Shown here: positions 35,390 to 48,724 of the stretch, one piece after another
Layout of the letters: every line of letters begins with the position of its first letter
Numbering within the stretch: position 1 is the first letter of the stretch
DNA from: Typhlomys cinereus
Taxonomy: Eukaryota; Chordata; Mammalia; Rodentia; Platacanthomyidae
DNA length: 64,000 nt
NCBI GenBank assembly: GCA_023101885.1
Contig: JALPQD010000137.1
Location: forward strand, 3,934,071-3,998,070
Direction of reading: 5' to 3'
Notes under the pieces: generated by a model
What the model was told of the DNA's origin: nothing
The model's database searches: none
The model's input: only the letters and a program-made list of their open reading frames with translations
Position numbers and translations under genes: made by a program

Positions 35390-36120
35390 GGAGTTCAGGC
35401 GCCCACTCTGGAGTTCAGGCCCCTAGCTAGCTCAGTCATCGCCCTGCATAGAGACCATCTATTCTTGTAACTGTGGAAACGAGATCAATGCAAATATTTC
35501 CTCCAGACTGCAGTTCTCTCGCAGGAAGCCCCGCCTTAACTCAGCAATACAAGTCTGAATGTGCGTCTCTCCTCAGGGGTCGCCAGCGACCTGTCACTCA
35601 GGGCCTCGGGAAGCGGGACCCGGAGCGCTGAGCACCGTCCAATTAGGGCGCAGGCTGCGGACCTGGGCGGGCTTTCGGGGTCTCCCAGGACTTCTGTCCA
35701 CTAAGCGGCGTCGGGGCGGGTGCCCACGCGCCCCGTGGAGGCGGACAAGGCTGGGGGGCTGCGCCGAAGGCTTGGGGGCCCCGGGCGCCCCGCGCCGCCT
35801 CGCGCGTCTCCACCGTCTCTGTGCATCTCCGAGCCGCTGTCTCTGAGCGCAGGATCGGGGGTCGCCTGGAGCTTGTGGGCGCCAGGGCTGGAGAACCGAG
35901 GTGACCTGCGCGTGAGAGCCACGGGAGGGGGACCTCGGGTCCCAGGTCCCCGTCCCCCTCTCCATCCTCCTCCCCTTCCCTCTCATCAGAAAAAAAGCTG
36001 GTGAGAGATAGGGACAGAAACAGCAGGGTGCGGGAAGCAGGAAAGAGTCGGGGAATGATGTCCACGCGCTCTCCAGAACGAGATAGCAGGACAGGCTTCA
36101 AAACTCGGCTCTCTCCTGCA
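35390..36120 (+). promoter_or_regulatory. CpG-island promoter of unit B
   Basis: A strong CpG island with CCGTCCAATTAGGGCGCAGG (CCAAT, about 35637). Downstream of the island, 36350-36710 is clearly paralogous to 49385-49750 next to unit C (GTGTGGACTGTGCAGACCC, GCATTCCTTGGAGAACTT-type blocks). Long open frames on both strands here are products of GC composition. With the KRAB-A exon gone (next entry), this promoter may drive only non-coding RNA. Confidence 0.55.
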
Positions 36121-36349
36121 CCTGGTGGGACTCAATGAATTGATGGAGGGGGCTCCTCAACCCCGCCCCCCATGTGGTTCTTATAGTTAATCAGGGGTCT
36201 GGCGAAGTAGTGGAATCTGGGGTTCAGTGACATCAGTCTTGGTGTCCTTGTGTTGTTGATGGACCCTCCTCTTTCGTTTCTTGGGTGGCTTCGAGGATTT
36301 CATAGGGGGATGGGGGTTACACGCCCTCCTGAGACCCTTCGACTTCCTG

Positions 36350-36715
36350 AGCTGCAGGGGGGCGATCTGCGCCCTGGTGCTGTGAGCCCCACAGTTGCCC
36401 CTTTCGCCGTGGTCTTCGTGTGGACTGTGCAGACCCCAGCCGCTCAGGACACGCCCGCGTGGGACCTGGAGGGTCCGTGGGCGGAGCCTAAGCAGTCGAT
36501 GGTGTGTGTTTCATTCCTTGGAGAACTTGTTCATCCCGTTTCCTGGTCCCACGTCAATAGATGAAATGTTTATGTTGTTTTCTTCCCCCCACGATTGCAA
36601 TGAGATGACCCTTTGTGTGCAGCGGGGCCGGGGTGAGCCTCCCGCAGGAGAGCTGGGCAAACCCTCTTTTCTGGTGGAGAGCCGCAGACACAAATGGAGA
36701 GAGGGGTCACACTTA
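36350..36715 (+). pseudogene. Unit B first-intron remnant; KRAB-A exon missing
   Basis: It matches 49385-49750 closely (CTTCGTGTGGACTGTGCAGA, GGTGGAGAG..GCAGACACA). The match stops just where unit C has the CTTGCAG acceptor and KRAB-A exon. The sequence after 36715 is unrelated, so the KRAB-A exon appears deleted or replaced in unit B. Confidence 0.65.
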
Positions 36716-36789
36716 CGTTCCAACGTTGGCATGTTGGTGCCTTTATCCATGGAGTCATCTTTCAAGACCCAGACACTTGATTGTTGAAG

Positions 36790-37100
36790 TTTAAGTTATT
36801 TTTTATATTTCCTTTTTCTTGTATGGGTCTATGTGTGTATGTCTGTGTTTTGCATGTAGTTGGATATACGTGTGCGTGCCTCTCTGTGCACACAAGTTCA
36901 TTGAGTGTATGCCTGTAGAGGACAAAAAGTAATATTGGGAATCATATCCAGTTGGTTGCTCCTCCACCTTAATATTCTGCAGTCAAGGGATTCTGACCAT
37001 ATTTATGTCTAGAATTCCAAAATATGCCTCCAGGCAGCCAGCATTGTTATGTTGGATCTGGGGACCGGAATTTTCTTTGTGTTTGCTTAGGGGGTAAAGG
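36790..37100 (-). repeat. B2-superfamily SINE, antisense, heavily diverged
   Basis: A GT-rich tail (36825-36900), TGCCTGTAGAGGACAAAAAGT and a GTTGGATCTGGGGACCGG-like head trace. Confidence 0.4.
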
Positions 37101-37537
37101 CTTCTTATCCTGTGTTTTTAATATTAAAAAAAAACAAACTATTTTTTGCAATTTAGAATGAGAATTGAGAATGTTCGTGTTTCCCAAGGTGCCCATGTAG
37201 GCACTGGGAATGAGGTTATAGACATTGGAATTTTTAGCTCATGAACTTTTTCTTTATTGCTGTGCTGTCTAATGAATGCTTATTAAGGTTTTTTTCTTCT
37301 TAGCTCTCAGTTGAGCTGTGCAGTTTTTTATGGTCTCAATTTTGTTTTTCTTCATTAATTGAATTTTTCATTGTAAATTTTTGTTGAGTCTCTTAATTAA
37401 ATATGCAATTTCCTAATGAAAGAGAAAGTATGATTGAAAGAGGAGGGAAGAGGAGAAACAGAGAGAGATTCCGGGAGAGACAAGTGTGTGCACCTTTTGG
37501 GGCACAGGGGAATGACAAGCTCCAGAAGTTCTTTCCT

Positions 37538-37820
37538 GGGGCTGGAGAGGTGGCTCAGGGGTTAAGCCTCCGCCTTGCCAGACGGAAGGTCCTGAGTTCG
37601 GATTCCAGATCCCACGTATAGACGCCAGGCGGAAGCGGGGGCGGCCTGCGTTTCCGGTCCTGGTAGGGCGGAGCCTGTGAATCCCGGGGCAGAAGGAGGT
37701 GGAGGCGTCCATGGTGGTTCGTGAATTCATCCGTGGTTCTACACATACACAGACACACACACACACAGACACGCGCAAGCACATACACACGCACATGCGC
37801 AGTTGAATAAAAAAAAAAAA
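37538..37820 (+). repeat. Young B2-superfamily SINE, unit B only
   Basis: Complete sense copy flanked by AGTTCTTTCCT (37527-37537) and AGTTCTCTTTCCT (37821). Unit A has an uninterrupted counterpart near 27490-27520. Confidence 0.95.
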
Positions 37821-37974
37821 AGTTCTCTTTCCTGCTCTTCTGTGGTTTCCAAGGATGAATTTAGACCACCACATTGGCCTAAGGCATCTCAGTGGCATGT
37901 GGCTGCTCCTTAGTGTCATTGCTGTGTCTCGTGTTTCATGTGTGTTTATCTTGAACATCCTTGGAGAAGCCTGG

Positions 37975-38240
37975 AGAGGCTGAGACGTGGAAGCCTTCAA
38001 AGCAGAAGGGTTGACCTATCTCAAAGCACCAGACGCAAATGCTGGTGTCTGTTATTCTGGCTCACACAGGCTGAGTGCAGGAAATCTGAGAGCAAAGTAA
38101 CAAGGTAGAGCAATCCAGGAAGATTCCTGAAGGCACCTTTGGGCCTCTGCAGGCACATTCGCTAAAATGCCCTCTGGTACACAGACACACACAAACACAC
38201 ACATACACAGCAACACAGAAGTATACACAAACAAAATAAA
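37975..38240 (+). repeat. Old shared SINE, unit B copy
   Basis: Counterpart of 27632-27885 and 53706-53975. The head is degraded; the body (GGAAATCTGAGAGCAAAGTAACAAGG) and CA tail are kept. Confidence 0.65.
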
Positions 38241-38261
38241 AGTTCCTATAGGCATTATTTT

Positions 38262-38740
38262 GATGTATTAGTCAGTTTCTCTAGAGATGCAGAATTGACA
38301 CAATGAATATATATATATGTGGAATGTATTGAACTGGTTTACAGATATGGACAAGGTAGTCCAATAATGGATGCCAGTAGCTGCTCAGTCTGGTCGTCAA
38401 GTGGGCAATGGCTGAAGGCTGGAGTATTCCTTGAGTCTTCAGTCTAGTTGAAGACTTGGAGGGTTGGAAGGGTAGAGGGTTGAAGAAGTGAAGAAACCGG
38501 GCAGCTGGAAGGAAGAGCGATTCCTAGCACAGCTGCAATAAGTGTCTCTTCTCTTTGGTGGCTCCTTTTTTATAAGATGCAGTACTGGGAGGCCTACGAG
38601 ATCTTTGGAGGTTCTGATAAGATCTATGGTGGGTATAATCTTTTCAGGTGGTCTCAGTTGATCCTTCCAGGTGTGGTCTCAGCCTATCTTAGTAATACCA
38701 GGTGTGTCAAATTGACACCCAGGATTAACTATCCTTTGGA
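38262..38740. repeat. Rodent medium-copy repeat, unit B only
   Basis: It starts GTATTAGTCAGTTTCTCTAG and ends TGTCAAATTGACACCCAGG, with a short (TA)n. Relatives end at 59515 (GTGAAGTTGACACCCAGG). It interrupts the unit A/B alignment between the old SINE and GGAATTTAATGGCATTCGAGG. The class is not assigned with confidence. Confidence 0.6.
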
Positions 38741-38893
38741 ATTTAATGGCATTCGAGGTACTGTTTCAATAGGTAGAGATGTGTGTCGCTCATGTTCCTA
38801 ATCAAAACCCAGTTCCTGAGCGGGACCTGTTGTCTGCACAGTGCAGTCAACTTGGCTCTCTGGCATCAGGTGCATATTATTTACCACTCTCAG

Positions 38894-38983
38894 GGTTTTG
38901 CAGAACTAAACCCAGATCGATGTTCACGTTAGAGTGTGGGTATGGGTCAGGGAGTGTCAGGATCCTCATTCCAGACGGCCTGG
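38894..38983 (+). pseudogene. KRAB-B-like exon, unit B
   Basis: Acceptor TTACCACTCTCAG and donor CCTGG before GTCAGTG. The 90-bp frame reads GFCRTKPRSMFTLECGYGSG, the best KRAB-B-like reading of the three units (K-P and L-E-x-G kept). No KRAB-A exon survives in unit B. Confidence 0.5.
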
Positions 38984-39118
38984 GTCAGTGAGTGCACCTG
39001 AGAAAGGGCATCTGCAGGGGAGATGAGGTGACCCTTGGTCATTTAACCCCATCTGCTGATGAGCACTTGTCCTCATGGTTAGACACTTGAGGGTTTTTTT
39101 TTTTTCAAATTCATACAG

Positions 39119-40500
<1,382 letters not shown>

Positions 40501-40910
40501 AGGCCCAATCTAGGTAGTCTGGAGAGAGATCATGCCAGATGTATAAATGTGTATAAATGTATAAAAGGTGTATAAATGTCCTGAGCCTATGCTAATTAGA
40601 TATGTAGGTGTGAACTTGACAATTGCAGACTGAACTCTGGGTAGAATTGGTAGTTAAGGAAAGCTCTCTGTAAGCAGGCTTACAGGAGAGAAACCAGTTA
40701 ATGTTGAGAGACCACAGTGCATGGAAGCAGTGCCTATAGAGGTGGAGAAGTAAGGAGGACTGGTTCAATAGTGTGACGCACTTCAGCACTGGGCGATGGA
40801 CGTGCAGTTTGCCTTTCTCAGCATGGATGTGTTGTGGCTGGTTCCCTTAGATCCTGGTGTTGGTGTTAATTCTATTTCCAAGTGGTGCTTTAAATTTGAA
40901 CAGAATTGTG

Positions 40911-41203
40911 GGGCTGGAGAGATGGCTCAGGGGTTAAGCCTCTGCCTTGCAAGCAAAGGATCCTGAGTTCGGATCCCAGATCCCACGTACAAGCACTAGG
41001 TGGAAGCAGGATGGGGTGGGGTGTCTGCGCTTCTGGTCCTGGTGGGCAAACCCTGTGAATCTCTAGGCAGAGCAAAAGAGGAGGTAGAAGCAGTCCACAA
41101 TGATTCCCAAATTCACCCTTGGTTTTACACACACACACACACACACACACGTATATACACACACAAAAATTGAATAAATATTAATAAAAATTTCAAAAAA
41201 ATT
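40911..41203 (+). repeat. Young-type B2-superfamily SINE, unit B
   Basis: Complete sense copy with a 15-bp duplication TTGAACA(G/A)AATTGTG (40896-40910 and 41204-41218). A (CA)n lies at 41129-41150 in its tail. Confidence 0.95.
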
Positions 41204-41339
41204 TTGAACAAAATTGTGAAAAAAAATGAAGACTGTTTTTTCCTTCCTTGTTTGGGCATGAATTGGTCAGAAATACAGAGTAGCTGAAAATTTGTACTTT
41301 CAAGTTTTATATATGGTAAAGAAGCACTACAAACATACA

Positions 41340-42288
41340 AAATATCTTTCAAGTGCAAGTCACATGTGAGTGAACACCAGAGCACTCATACAGGGGAGAT
41401 GCTCGGTGAATGTACAATGAGAAAGCCTTTTCTTGCCAGCCACATCTAAGTAGACAAAAATGCCTAGTGAAAAGATGGTCCATGGGAAATCATTTATGTG
41501 AAATTAGTATATGTGGGTCGGGTTACTGATCATGGAAAAAAATCAAATGGGTGCATATATTTGGAACAAAAGTTGGTAATTACAGTCACTGGGGAATGAG
41601 AGAAATAATTTAAAGAGAAATGTAAATGCCACTGTGACAAATACTTCACAAAGGATTTATAGGTTATCATCGTGAGAACACTCCGTGCTGAATTGATTGT
41701 ACCAAAGGAAATCAGTCACATGATAAAAATGGTGCAAAAGTAAGGGATGAGTGAAAACAGTTTAGCAGAAGTCACTGCACACCTTGAATCCGATGTTACA
41801 TATGAAACACTTTATGAATCAAGTGTAACTAACGGTCACTTGATTCATGGAATACACACCGTATGAGTGTGATCAATGAAAGAATACTTTGTCCTTGAAG
41901 TCACATCTCACTGTGCCTCCAACTGCTCTCACTGGGTCATTGCCCCCTGAAGTCAAAGAAAAGGATTCTACCCAATCAATGTCTGACTTTGGTCCTTCAT
42001 GGAATCAATGGATTTCAAGGCCCGATAAATGTACAGAACACATGACCTGTTTTTCGTATAAGTTGCAGCTTGCTGCATATGAGATTTAAAACAGACCATG
42101 ATTCCTATGAAAATGGGATGTGGACAATTAGTTGCTTGCAAGTCAAGAGTCATGTAAGTTACGGAGTTTACACAGCTCAGAAGGCTAAGGAATGCATGTG
42201 GGAAACCTTTGTGGTAAGAGTTAATCAGAGACCTCATATAGAAGATGTGGGACCTGCACATATTTTTTTAATTTTGTACTTGTTCACT
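41340..42288 (+). pseudogene. Degenerate finger sequence and 3' flank, unit B
   Basis: Finger-like remnants (TCAAGTGCAAGTCACATGTG, GAATGTACAATGAGAAAGCC). 41510-41900 is paralogous to unit C 56280-56700 (ACTGATCATGG, GGTTGGTAAT, AGTCACTGGG). From about 42172 the similarity switches to unit A (AGCTCAGAAGGCT.A.G.ATG, AAGAGTTAA), so two kinds of unit are joined here. No functional frame. Confidence 0.65.
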
Positions 42289-42881
42289 TATCCTCCCTGT
42301 GAAACACCGGACAGTGTAGACATTGACCCAATTTGTGTATGTATAATGATGATTAGGAAATACTTAATGTTCTGGAAGCCCCCTTAAACTGGAAGAGCAA
42401 CTTTTACAGTAACATTTCACCAACTTTGTCAAGAACAGATTATGCTCAGAGTAGGTAGAAGCCTGTCACTAACTGCTCAAGGAATTTCAAGGGCCATGAG
42501 GAATCCAAGGGATGCTAGAAACTGTGGGGGTCGGAGCTGACTTAAGTGTTGATGTCCTTGGAGCAACCACAAACTCCTTGGTGCCAACTCCCCCCCCCCC
42601 AGCATGTACCAAGAAGAGCAGAATGCCACTGGTCACCAGGGGAAGGTGTTGAGGAAGGCTACAGGGGCTAGGAAGTCTACATGGGCTACGTGCGAATTCC
42701 TCAGTCCCTGCTCGCGAAAGCCCTATAAAATCCCTAAACCCTGCTGCCTTGGAGTCGCACCCCCTCACTGCATTGAGAACTTGTGTGGCCCAAACCTAGG
42801 TTTGATCTAATAAAATGACCCTCTTGTTTTTGCATCGGTGGACGACTTCAGTGGGTTTCTTTGGACTTTGTGCTCCGGGCA
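42289..42881 (+). mobile_element. Solo LTR, family 1, inserted in duplicated finger sequence
   Basis: 593-bp sense partner of 6223-6814. It has a TATA box (CCCTATAAAATCCC, about 42721), AATAAAATG (about 42809) and TG-like/CA ends (here TATCCTCC...GGGCA). Unit A has no LTR at the corresponding place (about 28810-28825). No internal genes, no primer-binding site. Confidence 0.85.
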
Positions 42882-43260
42882 TAAAAAGGAGAAATCTTTT
42901 GAATGTAGAGGATATCAGAAAGATTTCACCTACAAGTCACCATTAAATAGGTATGGGAGAGTTCATACATAGCTGAAACCTCATTAATGTAGAAAATGCA
43001 CATGAGCTTTGCTCCATGGGTCATATGTAAGTACACTCAAGATTTAGTATATGCATGTACTAAATATGTGAATGCTTTTCTCCGCAAGCACTAGTCACTG
43101 TACATCAGACAACTCATAAAGCACAGAGGCAATGTTAAGACACAGCGTTCAGTAGCTTACCACTCCCTAGCACTCCAACATCTTTAGGGATGGTGTCCCA
43201 TGAGTCTGCAGAATGCAGGACAGCTTTCCTTGGGGCTACAACTCATCAAGTGTCAGGTAA
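42882..43260 (+). pseudogene. Finger tail of the A-like copy in unit B
   Basis: Paralogous to 28825-29200: GGATATCAGAAAGATTTCACC, CCATTAAATAGGTATGGGAG, GGGTCATATGTAAGTACAC. Cysteines and frame are lost. Confidence 0.7.
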
Positions 43261-44890
43261 AGAAAAACATGTTTGGGATATGTCAAACATATCACACTGT
43301 TTTCCAAAGACCTTACAAAGGTGCAAGGTCTTACACATAATACAAGAAGTTGAGTTATCTTGAAGACCTCTCTAGAAAATACAATGTATTGGGAGGAGAC
43401 CCAAGCATATGTGACTGATTGGATCAAGATCTTATCATGGTGGGACCAATACCTTTTCAAGATGGATAACATGGGAAAAGAATTGGTCATCTTGGGCAGA
43501 GTAGCAAATGAGGAGGCATGTCCTTGACCCAGATTTTTTTGTGGATATGGCGTGTCTAACTACTCTGGCTTGTTTTACATGGACAGTACTTGGAAACATG
43601 AGCATCAATAAATATGTTCCCCTAATTGTGTTCTGTGTTCATTCAGAAATGGGTAAGTGGCTGTAACACTCGACATCTGAGAAATCATGTAGACAAGATG
43701 CTGTGTGAATGGACAAGTTGCAGCAATAGATTGGGTTGCTCAGCACCATTCAGTAGCTGCAAGTGACGTCTCACTATCAGAAACTGTGTCAGAGAAGGGA
43801 CCTTTTGAATACCAGCAACTATCCCATCTCCCCTTTGATGTTCCTGATGGTGCCTCCTTCCTCAGCTCAAGAATTTCTTGGCTACATTTTATGTCCTTTC
43901 CCCTGAGTTGAGCAGGCTGCTCTCCTGACATGGAGCCTTGGGTATGTATCGGGATGAAGGCAGCATTAGTGTCCAGAAAGATGACACTGTGTGTTCCTGC
44001 TGCCAGTTGTGGTCAGTGTGTTGAGTTCTGCTCTTCACACTGAGGTTCCTTTTACAAGTGGTTCCCTCAGATGATGGAAGATACAGGCACCTTGAAATAG
44101 CACCACGATGTCCACCCTTTCACAAGAACTACGGCTCTTCGTGGGGTACCCACGTGAGGACATTAGGGAGGTAGGTCTGTTAATTCTCATTGTTGGAAAA
44201 CCCCATCCATGACTGCAACAGTTGTGTTGTGCTTGCTTGACCCGCCACGTTCAGTCTGCACACGCCAGGTGGATGTGTGAATTCTCACATGGCATTCCCT
44301 GATGGTGACCTTCCAGGCATTTGCCACCCAGTACTGTCTCGTATTTGCTGTTTGGGATTGTTCTGTGACCAGCCACAGCTGGGTGCAGCCTTGGATAACA
44401 AAGACCATTTGCCCGAGAGGTGTGCCATTGGGCAGTGCCCAAGCCCAGCATCTGTGTCAGGATGCTAACCACAATGCCATTAGCTCATTTACATGCTGGA
44501 AGTCAGACTTGGACTTGATCTCTTCAGAGACCTGTTGTTCCCATTCCCATTACAGAAATTCCCAGTGTCCACCCTTTGTGGCCCCATATGTGCAGATTTC
44601 CATGGAAGCCTGCAGTCCTGAGGGGATCTTGCAGCGTGGTCTCTCCCTGGACTGTGGTGGTTTGGTCCTTGGGACAGGTGAAAACCCAAGCATTTAATTA
44701 ATTAGTTAATTTATTTATTTATTTTCACATCTTGAGTTTATATGAAATCTTGTAACCAACTTCCCACAAGTGAGTGAGAAGCCCATGTTCCTTACATACA
44801 GTTTTCCTGTGTCTTCCTAGCTAATAACAATTGTGCAGTTTTGTATTATCTTTTCTTTTTTGCAAGGTTGAGTGAGATATTTTATTAGCA
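43261..44890. other. 3' flank of the A-like copy in unit B
   Basis: Non-coding. It aligns with 29200-30180 (e.g. GGGACCAATACC, ATAACATGGGAAAAGAATTGG, CATCAATAAATATG, and the end near TTCCTAGCTAATAACAATTG). No gene. Confidence 0.6.
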
Positions 44891-44894
44891 GTTG

Positions 44895-45160
44895 TGATTT
44901 CTTTTTTTTTTTTTTTCAACTTACTCTGTGTGTGTGTATGTGTGTGTGAGACTGCAGTATGTGTCCCTGTGGAGGACAAAAGGTGACTTTAGGAATCATC
45001 TTGGATCACTTTTACTTCCTTGCTTCTTCCTGGGATTTCCAGGTTCCCAGATTCTGCCCACCAAGCCACCACCATTTCTGCCTGAAATTTTTTCATGTGG
45101 GACCTGGGATCCCAACTCAGAATCTTCTGCTTGCCAGGCAGAATCTTAACCCTTAGTTAA
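44895..45160 (-). repeat. B2-superfamily SINE, antisense, older
   Basis: Poly-T, GT-rich tail, CCCTGTGGAGGACAAAAGGTG, GGGATTTCCAGG, and head TGGGACCTGGGATCCCAACTC. Confidence 0.75.
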
Positions 45161-46780
45161 GATTAGTTAACCCTCTCCTACCAAGTGCTCATAATTACTA
45201 AACAAAGCAAACAGTTTAGCAAAATGATTCTCCCTGGGCAAGGTGGTGCGGTCTCAGGAGAGGTAAAACCTAATTCTTTCACTATTTTTCTTTGTCAAAT
45301 CCTGATTTTATTTGAGATCTTGTGCCCGACTTCCCATAAGAGAGGGAGGAACAGCTATGTTTGTTACAGACAGTATTGCTGTGTCTTCCCAGCTCGCAAC
45401 AAATTGCAATTCTGTATTACCATTTTATTTTGCAAGGTGAGAAAGGTATTTTATTAGTGCCTATAAACAAATGCAAAATGATTCAGTGGGTTGTGTGTCA
45501 AACATAACTAAAATTATAGCGTAAACAAAAAGATGCTTTTCATTAAGAAAGGCAAGAAATCTCCAAAAGAGCAGAAAAATGCGCAGAAATTCAAGAAATG
45601 TTTCAACCTGATTGACCTTCTTTGAGAGTGCGATTATTTGATTGTAAATTTGATGCCTAGCATCTTTACCTAATACAAAGTGGGCATGATTATAGTTAGA
45701 AATCTCCTTGTGGTACTTAAGGCTGAAGATTTGGGGTATAACGTCTTGATGCTGTTTTTGTCAGCCAGAAAGTCTCATCCACCACCGCACATCATGTTGA
45801 AGCCTTGATTGCCCCCTGCATAACACAAGGGTGGGTCATTGCAGTGCAGAACATGGAGAGACGGCCTTCCCTGGCCATGAGTGTGAAATGCAGCTCTGCT
45901 GATTGCCCGAGAATGGTGGAGTCTGCACTGTTCCTGTAGAGCACATGCAGCAATGCATCACCAGGCTCCGAGAGCCCAGGATTCTTAGACTGCAGGTGAA
46001 GGCAGGAGTGGTTCCTGACATGGCCATTTCCTCTGCTGTTCCCAGCCATCATGACAGCCTGCCTCTCCCAAAGGAAGCTCACACTGCAGCCAGGTGGTTG
46101 AGAAGCCACATGGACCACTGAGAGCGACCCATTCGTAACATACGAGGATGGGTTCACGGCTCAATCACAGAATAATCCTTCCCATGAAGAGCGGAGAAGT
46201 GAGAGGATGTGACCGTCTTCATCCCATGCCCTGGAGATCCTCGGAGGAGATAACCTAATTAGCATGCACGCTGGCTTCCAGATCTTGTGTTCTGGCCCAA
46301 ATAAGCAAAGTATATTTGCCAACATGGACAGAGCACATGTTCTCAGGAGCCACCACATTCAAACCTCAATAAAGGACAGAGTTGTTCCTGTGGGATGATT
46401 CATGCATGTTGCTTTTAACACACAGGGTTACTTTACGTTGATAACCCAAACTTGGTCCCAGAATGGGAGATGCCAGCTGCCAGGGACTGGTTGAGTGATC
46501 ATCTGTGCATCAGATGAGAAAGAAATCCAACTAAATCCAAGAAGAACATGTGAGTCCAGCAGGATGGGAGGGAAAGAGATTCACTCTTCTGGGAAAAGTT
46601 AATTTGTGCGTCTGCCTCTTCCAGCACGAGGAGGAAGTGCTGCTTAGAGTAGCTGTTCAGATGGTACAAGCCATGTGCTCGGTCCCTCCCTGAGGCAGGG
46701 GTTCCTGAGGAGACTGCAAGTAGGGTGGTTTGATCCTAACTGCCGTGTGGAAGTATGATATCTTTCCCACACTTATGAGG
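45161..46780. other. Unit B 3' flank, no gene
   Basis: A partial second copy of the flank text (45300-45430 repeats TTGAGATCTTGTGCCCGACTTCCCATAAG, as at 44735-44770). A CTCAATAAAGG near 46356 could be an old LTR signal. 46640-46930 is paralogous to unit C 56870-57150. Confidence 0.4.
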
Positions 46781-46931
46781 ATGTAATGTGTTAATCTCCT
46801 TTCTTGCGACAGATCTCCCTGAAAGGAAAAAGGGTTAATTTGTCCCACAACTGCAGTTCCAATCCATCATGGCCGGGAAGTCAAAGCGGCAGCAGCAGCT
46901 GGGTAGAACTGGTCATGTGGCATTTACTTCT

Positions 46932-47206
46932 TTTTTTTTTTAATTTTTTTTATTATTTATTCAATTTGTGTGTATGTGTGTGTGTGTGTGTGTAGAACCA
47001 TGGGGGAATTCGGGAACCACCATGGACCACTTTCACCTCCTCTTTGTTTACTCTGCCCCGGGATTCATAGGCTCCACCCTATCAGGACCAGGAACACAGG
47101 TCGCCCCCACTTCCACCCGGTATCTATACGTGGGGTCTAGGATCCGAACTCAGAACCTTCCGCCTGCAAGGCAGAGGCTTAACCCCTGAGCCACCTCTCC
47201 AGCCCC
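46932..47206 (-). repeat. Young B2-superfamily SINE, unit B only
   Basis: Complete antisense copy flanked by TGGCATTTACTTCT (ending 46931 and 47223). The paralogous unit C site (about 57136) lacks it. Confidence 0.9.
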
Positions 47207-47259
47207 ACATGGCATTTACTTCTGAGCACTAATATTTATATATCGGCGAGTCAGAGACT

Positions 47260-47840
47260 GGCAGATACATGCCCGCCTGCATTTCTGGTCCTGGTAGGGC
47301 AGAGCCTGTGAATCCCCCGGCACAGTAAACAAGGACCAGGTGGAAGCTGTAGGAACCAGTGCCCACTCACGCACTCATTCACTCATTCAAACATAGTTGC
47401 TGGCTGTGATGAAAGCAGGTTCCAGCAGTCCCCACCTCTGCCTCTATCCCCCAGAGACTCAGCACTGGACTGGGAGATTGTCAGAAGCAGATCTCAGTTT
47501 ATTGGGGGGGAGAAAAGGAACTTTTATAGATAAAGGCCACCAAGGCGCAAAACGGGCATCCAGTTGTGTCACAGATCAACACATCCTACAAGTGCTAATG
47601 GTCAAGTTCAATGCCACTCAGCACAGGGGGCAGGTAGATACCTGAAAACCAATTAAGGCTCTCTGTGAAATGATCAGGGTCATGCCCAAGACCCTTGCCC
47701 TCAGCGCCATCTTTAGTCCCATACGCTCAGCCATGCCCTGGGGCAAATCCTGGGCAGGCCCAACAGAAACGGCCATGGTGGTTCCTGAATTTGCCCATGG
47801 TTCTACACACACACACACACACACACAATTGAATAAAAAA
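47260..47840 (+). repeat. B2-superfamily SINE split by an LTR
   Basis: Left part 47260-47359 (GCATTTCTGGTCCTGGTAGG to the AACAAGGACCAGGTGGAAGC region). Right part 47766-47840 (CATGGTGGTTCCTGAATTTG, CA tail, CAATTGAATAAAAA). The two halves make one sense SINE. Confidence 0.8.
47360..47765 (-). mobile_element. Solo LTR, family 2, inserted in a SINE
   Basis: 406 bp. On the minus strand it starts TGTTGGGCCTGCCCAGG and ends ...GTGAGTGGGCA. It aligns with 12765-13205, and its start matches 63701. It has a TATA-like CTATAAAAG and AATAAAC on the minus strand. No internal genes. Confidence 0.85.
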
Positions 47841-48720
47841 AAAACCAAACTGCCATGGTAGAGCAACCTCTCCAGGAAGTAGGGTGGGACTCCTCAACTT
47901 CCAAACCCAACTCCTGGTAGTATCTTTCTCCAGCATGGCCCCACCTCTAAAAGGCACCACATACTTTCCAAAGCAGGGGGACAGCTCATATTACAATCTG
48001 TGACAACAACCTATGCGGACCCGCTTAAGACCTGATTTTTAAAGTGGTTATTTAAACTTTCATTTCTTGGACTTCTTACTTCTTCCTGCTGCTTACAGGA
48101 AAACTCATTCAAGGCTCCCGAGAAGAGCAGATTTGGAAAAAGTCACATGATTTGAAAATATTATGATACAACGAAATTACATTTAGATGGTGTGCAGTTG
48201 GCTGCAGATGTCAACTGACAAGCAAGGGTTAAGGCTTTGCGCCCATTCTGAGAACTGTTGGTCCAGACAAGCCCTGAACTAGGCAATCGGGGATGGACCC
48301 CTTGAGGACATGGTCACAGTGAGGGACCATTCCCAGGATGCCGCTAATCTGTCCGGTGTTTATCAGCAACATAACTAAAAGGAAAAGTTGTGGATTATTC
48401 TACAATGCATATATTTGCATATTTCCTATATGCACGTTACATTCACCTAAGTTTTCCTTATTAATTTATTTACACCAGAGAAAGAGAATACATACCTTGG
48501 GCACATGGTGGCGAGCAGAGGAAAACGTAGGGAACATAAGGGTCCTCCTCCCACCACGTGACTTCCGGGATGCAATTAAGTTCCCGCCCAGCGATCTCTT
48601 GTACCCTGCTCTTATGTCCCCGTGAGTAATGAGTTGCTATTTGCTCGGCGAGGTCAAATACCAGCTTTTGATTCGGGCTAGGACTCGCCCATAGAGAGCC
48701 ACGTCCTAAAACAACTAACA
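47841..48720. other. Intergenic flank upstream of unit C, nothing recognised
   Basis: Unique AT-rich sequence up to the CpG island. No exon is supported. Confidence 0.4.
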
Positions 48721-48724
48721 CCAC

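Noticed and set aside
35594..36101. Overlapping open frames on both strands
   Set aside because: CpG-island composition effect. There are no splice-supported exons and no domain.
37413..38000. Minus-strand open frame of 195 codons
   Set aside because: Much of it is a SINE read on its antisense strand, including the CV-CV run from the CA tail.
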